From positions 288,639-352,638 of the forward strand of contig NZ_JARZAJ010000002.1 of assembly GCF_029892105.1 (NCBI RefSeq): DNA of 64,000 bases. Reading direction: 5' to 3'. The number at the start of each line of letters is the position of its first letter. The first letter of the stretch is position 1. The position numbers were made by a program, and so were the translations under genes. The stretch is from Kitasatospora sp. GP82 (GTDB taxonomy: Bacteria; Actinomycetota; Actinomycetes; Streptomycetales; Streptomycetaceae). This document shows positions 61,980 through 64,000 of this stretch, one piece after another. Below the pieces are notes generated by a model. It did no database searches. It was not told where the DNA came from and saw only the letters and a program-made list of their open reading frames with translations.

Positions 61980-62573
61980 TCAGCCGTCCGTCCGGTGCTC
62001 CGTACGCTCACGCTCGCGGGCCTGGGCGAGCTCCTCCCAGGTGTCGCAGTCGTATGCCACGCCCTCCGGGTCCGCGAGCCTGACGACGTCCAGCGGGGCG
62101 AGAAGGCGGCGCAGCGGGAGTCCGGCCGGGTCGCCGAGATCCGCGAGGCTGCGGCGCAGCGCCGCGGTGCGGTAGGCGGCGGCCAGCGGCTGGTCCCGCC
62201 CGGCGGCGTCGACCAGCAGGGCGCCTTCGCTCCCCGTCTCGTCCAGGGCGGCGAGCAGCCGCCGGACGGTGGGCCGGTCGAGGAAGGGCAGGTCGGCGGC
62301 GAACAGGAGGACGCGTTCGGCGGTGGCGTGTCCGAGCCCGGCGGCGACAGCCGCCACCGGGCCGCCGCCGGGAGGCTGCTCGCGGGTCCAGTGCACCGCG
62401 GCGCGCGCGGTCTCCCTGGGCGGGCCGACCACCACGGTCCTACCGGCGTCGGCACAGGCGGCGAGGACCCGGTCGAGCAGGGTCCGCCCGCCGACCTCCA
62501 GCGCGGGTTTGTCCGCCCCGCCGAATCTGCGGGCGGCACCACCGGCCAGCACTATCGCGTCGTACGCCGTCAT
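61980..62573 (-). CDS. mobA: Molybdenum cofactor guanylyltransferase (MobA-like)
   Basis: The 197-residue nucleotidyltransferase has the MobA signature LAGGAARRFGGADKPALEVGG (GTP-binding loop), LLFAADLPFLDRPTVRRLL (metal-binding Asp) and RDQPLAAAYR near residue 130. It would attach GMP to molybdopterin to make the dinucleotide cofactor. A closely related call is the molybdenum cytidylyltransferase family, but GG-A-RFGG-DK favours MobA. It is about 150 bp upstream of the DUF6457/moeA pair in the same direction. Confidence 0.9.
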   Translation of the reverse strand: MTAYDAIVLAGGAARRFGGADKPALEVGGRTLLDRVLAACADAGRTVVVGPPRETARAAVHWTREQPPGGGPVAAVAAGLGHATAERVLLFAADLPFLDRPTVRRLLAALDETGSEGALLVDAAGRDQPLAAAYRTAALRRSLADLGDPAGLPLRRLLAPLDVVRLADPEGVAYDCDTWEELAQARERERTEHRTDG

Positions 62574-62596
62574 GCCGCCAGTATCCGCCGCCGGGC

Positions 62597-63580
62597 TCAG
62601 GCTCCGCCCGGCTCGGAGTCCTCGACGATCTCGGCCTCGACGATGCCGCTCTCGTCGTGCTGTTCGTACACCACGGGCCCGACCGGCTCGCCGGACTCCG
62701 CCGGTGCCGCGGCGAGGCGCGCGGTGTTGGCGGCCGCGCCGAGCTCCAGGATCACCGGAAGGGTCAGGCCCCCGTAGCGTTCGTTGACCGCCGCCGCGAG
62801 GGCTTCGGGGTCGTTGGGGTGCTCGGCGAGCGCGTGGTCGAAGTCCTGCAGGTACTCGCCGGTGAAGGCGAGGACGCGGATCGCGTCGTCGTCGTAGCCG
62901 GGAGCACGGTGTCCGGCGATCACCCGGTCCACGTCGAGGTCGGCGATCCGGGCCAGGTTGTGGGCCCAGTCCAGGCGCTGGCCCTCGTCGGTGTCGGCCG
63001 TCCAGACGTGGGTGCCGTGGTATGCGAAGTCACCCGCGACGACCGTACGCGCGCTGGGGATGTAGGCGATGGTGGACGACCCGCAGTCGCCCTGGCCGAG
63101 GTGCAGCACCCGGATCAGCTGGCGGTCGATCATCAGCGGCTGCGGGAGCAGCGGCGCGGGCAGCAGCGGGTGGTCTGGGATGTCGTCGCCGTACACCGGC
63201 TTCCACTGGGCGACCTTGGCGGCGGCCGTCCGGGCGATCGCCTCGACCACGGGCGGTGCGGCGAGCAGCTGGGCCTTGGGGAAGAGCTTCAGCACCTCCT
63301 CGGCGCCGAAGTAGTGGTCCGGGTGCTGGTGAGTGATCACGACGGCCAGCAGCTGGCGCTGCTTGCCCGCGATCCACTCGGCGAGTTCACGGCCCGTGCT
63401 GCGGGTGAGCTGGGCGTCGATCAGGATGGCGGTCTGCTCGCCCATGACGAGGGTGGACGTGGCGAAGAAGCCGCTCTCCGGGCCGGTGAAGACCTCGATC
63501 CGGAGCGGACGGGCAGCTGGGATCCCCGTACCTCGGTCGGCCGGTTCGGCTCCGGTCTCGTCGGACGGGGACGGCGTCAC
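62597..63580 (-). CDS. MBL-fold metallo-hydrolase
   Basis: The 327-residue soluble hydrolase carries the beta-lactamase-fold motif VITHQHPDHYFGAEEV (HxHxDH), with later metal ligands in GDFAYHGTHVW and VIAGHRAPGYDD. An N-terminal Pro/Glu-rich tail and C-terminal acidic extension flank the core. GTG 63580 has GGGAG 6 nt upstream. Members include glyoxalase II-like and cyclase-type hydrolases; the substrate is unknown. It is immediately upstream of mobA (23 bp apart), so co-transcription is possible. Confidence 0.88.
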   Translation of the reverse strand: MTPSPSDETGAEPADRGTGIPAARPLRIEVFTGPESGFFATSTLVMGEQTAILIDAQLTRSTGRELAEWIAGKQRQLLAVVITHQHPDHYFGAEEVLKLFPKAQLLAAPPVVEAIARTAAAKVAQWKPVYGDDIPDHPLLPAPLLPQPLMIDRQLIRVLHLGQGDCGSSTIAYIPSARTVVAGDFAYHGTHVWTADTDEGQRLDWAHNLARIADLDVDRVIAGHRAPGYDDDAIRVLAFTGEYLQDFDHALAEHPNDPEALAAAVNERYGGLTLPVILELGAAANTARLAAAPAESGEPVGPVVYEQHDESGIVEAEIVEDSEPGGA

Positions 63581-63887
63581 GTCTGCTCCCTGGTCGGTGT
63601 GGCGGGCCCGGTCCGGGCTCCGTGCGGTACCAGCTTGGGAGCAACGGCCGACGATTGCCGGGTAGGCGCGCCCACGTGAGTGATCAGCCACCTCACGCGG
63701 GTCCACCGCTCCCCCGGCCCTCGGACACCCCTCCCAGGCCCGTTGCGCACGGTACCCGCCGTTCCCCGTCCTGTCAGGCAGTCCCCGTCCTCTCGGGCAG
63801 GTTGCCGACCGGATCCGGCCCGGACGCATCCCGGCTCACCGGCGCCACAGCCGCGCCGGTGCCGCTTCAACTCGACCCGGCTGTCCG
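63581..63887. other. Gene-free interval between the MBL-fold gene and the Ppm gene
   Basis: About 300 bp with no supported gene, presumably the MBL-fold promoter region plus the 3' flank of the gene that runs off the right end. No strong hairpin or repeat was noticed. Confidence 0.4.
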
Positions 63888-64000
63888 CTACTTCTTGCCG
63901 CCCTTGCCGGCGGTGAGTTGCTGGAGGCGGGATTCGACGCCCCAGGCGGTGACGCGCCAGAGGGCCTCGATGACGATGTTGCGGCTCATCTTGGAGGCGC
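63888..64000 (-). CDS. Probable polyprenol-monophosphomannose synthase, C-terminal end only
   Basis: Only the last 37 codons are present; the gene continues beyond the window. The tail SKMSRNIVIEALWRVTAWGV followed by ESRLQQLTAGKGGKK matches the C-terminus of actinobacterial dolichol/polyprenol-phosphate mannosyltransferase (Ppm1-type), where the SKMS motif is conserved. The enzyme makes polyprenyl-phosphate mannose for protein O-mannosylation. The call rests on this short tail, so it is tentative. Confidence 0.6.
   Translation of the reverse strand, partial: ASKMSRNIVIEALWRVTAWGVESRLQQLTAGKGGKK

Overview
The window is high-GC actinomycete chromosome, almost certainly from the family Streptomycetaceae (Streptomyces or Kitasatospora). 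The evidence is strong GC bias at third codon positions, mycothiol-dependent enzyme families, an Lsr2 paralogue beside the purS-purQ-purL genes, a proteasome-activator (Bpa/PafE) gene, Hanks-type kinases, GTG and TTG starts, and many genes whose start codon lies 6-8 nt after a TANNNT box (leaderless promoters). A perfect 16-bp ParB site (parS) at 16037-16052 suggests the region lies fairly near the replication origin.

Layout. 0-3.8 kb is the most accessory-looking part: two paralogous LuxR-type regulators (the first cut by the window edge), a tiny secreted peptide, and a nucleoside-deoxyribosyltransferase-like protein, with a long near-palindrome in the divergent promoter region and another upstream of the second regulator. 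3.8-5.9 kb is a divergent TDT-transporter/LysR pair. 5.9-19.9 kb is a core block: HspR-type (HAIR) operator and clpB, YbjN protein, aminotransferase, DUF2617, spermidine-synthase-like membrane protein, SRPBCC protein, pyrE, parS, DedA, fba, DUF3151 and the zinc-protease-like DUF3152. 20-26 kb holds a P-loop/WD40 protein, a mycothiol-enzyme-like protein and the purS-purQ-purL operon. 26.5-31.2 kb holds an Lsr2 paralogue, two tRNA-Gly genes and an ABC exporter/two-component operon with a palindromic operator. 31.3-37.4 kb holds purC, a dimethylformamidase-like protein, a degenerate M48-like membrane protein and purD. 37.4-43.7 kb holds a SLATT membrane protein, an unknown protein, a GntR regulator, a nitrilase-family hydrolase, a second mycothiol-type protein and an MFS transporter.

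43.8-47.5 kb encodes secreted and membrane proteins (M64 peptidase, BenE-like transporter, surface protein). 47.6-51.2 kb is a 2-oxoacid dehydrogenase operon (E1 alpha, E1 beta, E2) divergent from an orphan response regulator. 52.3-58.8 kb holds a phosphotransferase, two tandem Ser/Thr kinases, the proteasome activator and a surface protein. 58.9-62.6 kb holds a quinone oxidoreductase, a truncated remnant resembling a potassium-channel C-terminus, and molybdenum-cofactor genes (moeA, a DUF6457-like gene, mobA). The window closes with an MBL-fold hydrolase and the 3' end of a probable polyprenol-monophosphomannose synthase.

Most of the window is housekeeping: purine and pyrimidine synthesis, central carbon metabolism, proteostasis and molybdenum cofactor. 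The best candidates for something undescribed are the regulator/peptide locus at the left end, the SLATT locus with its nearby inverted repeat, and the orphan response regulator with a palindrome beside the dehydrogenase operon. Function calls rest on motif recognition by eye; no database search was run.
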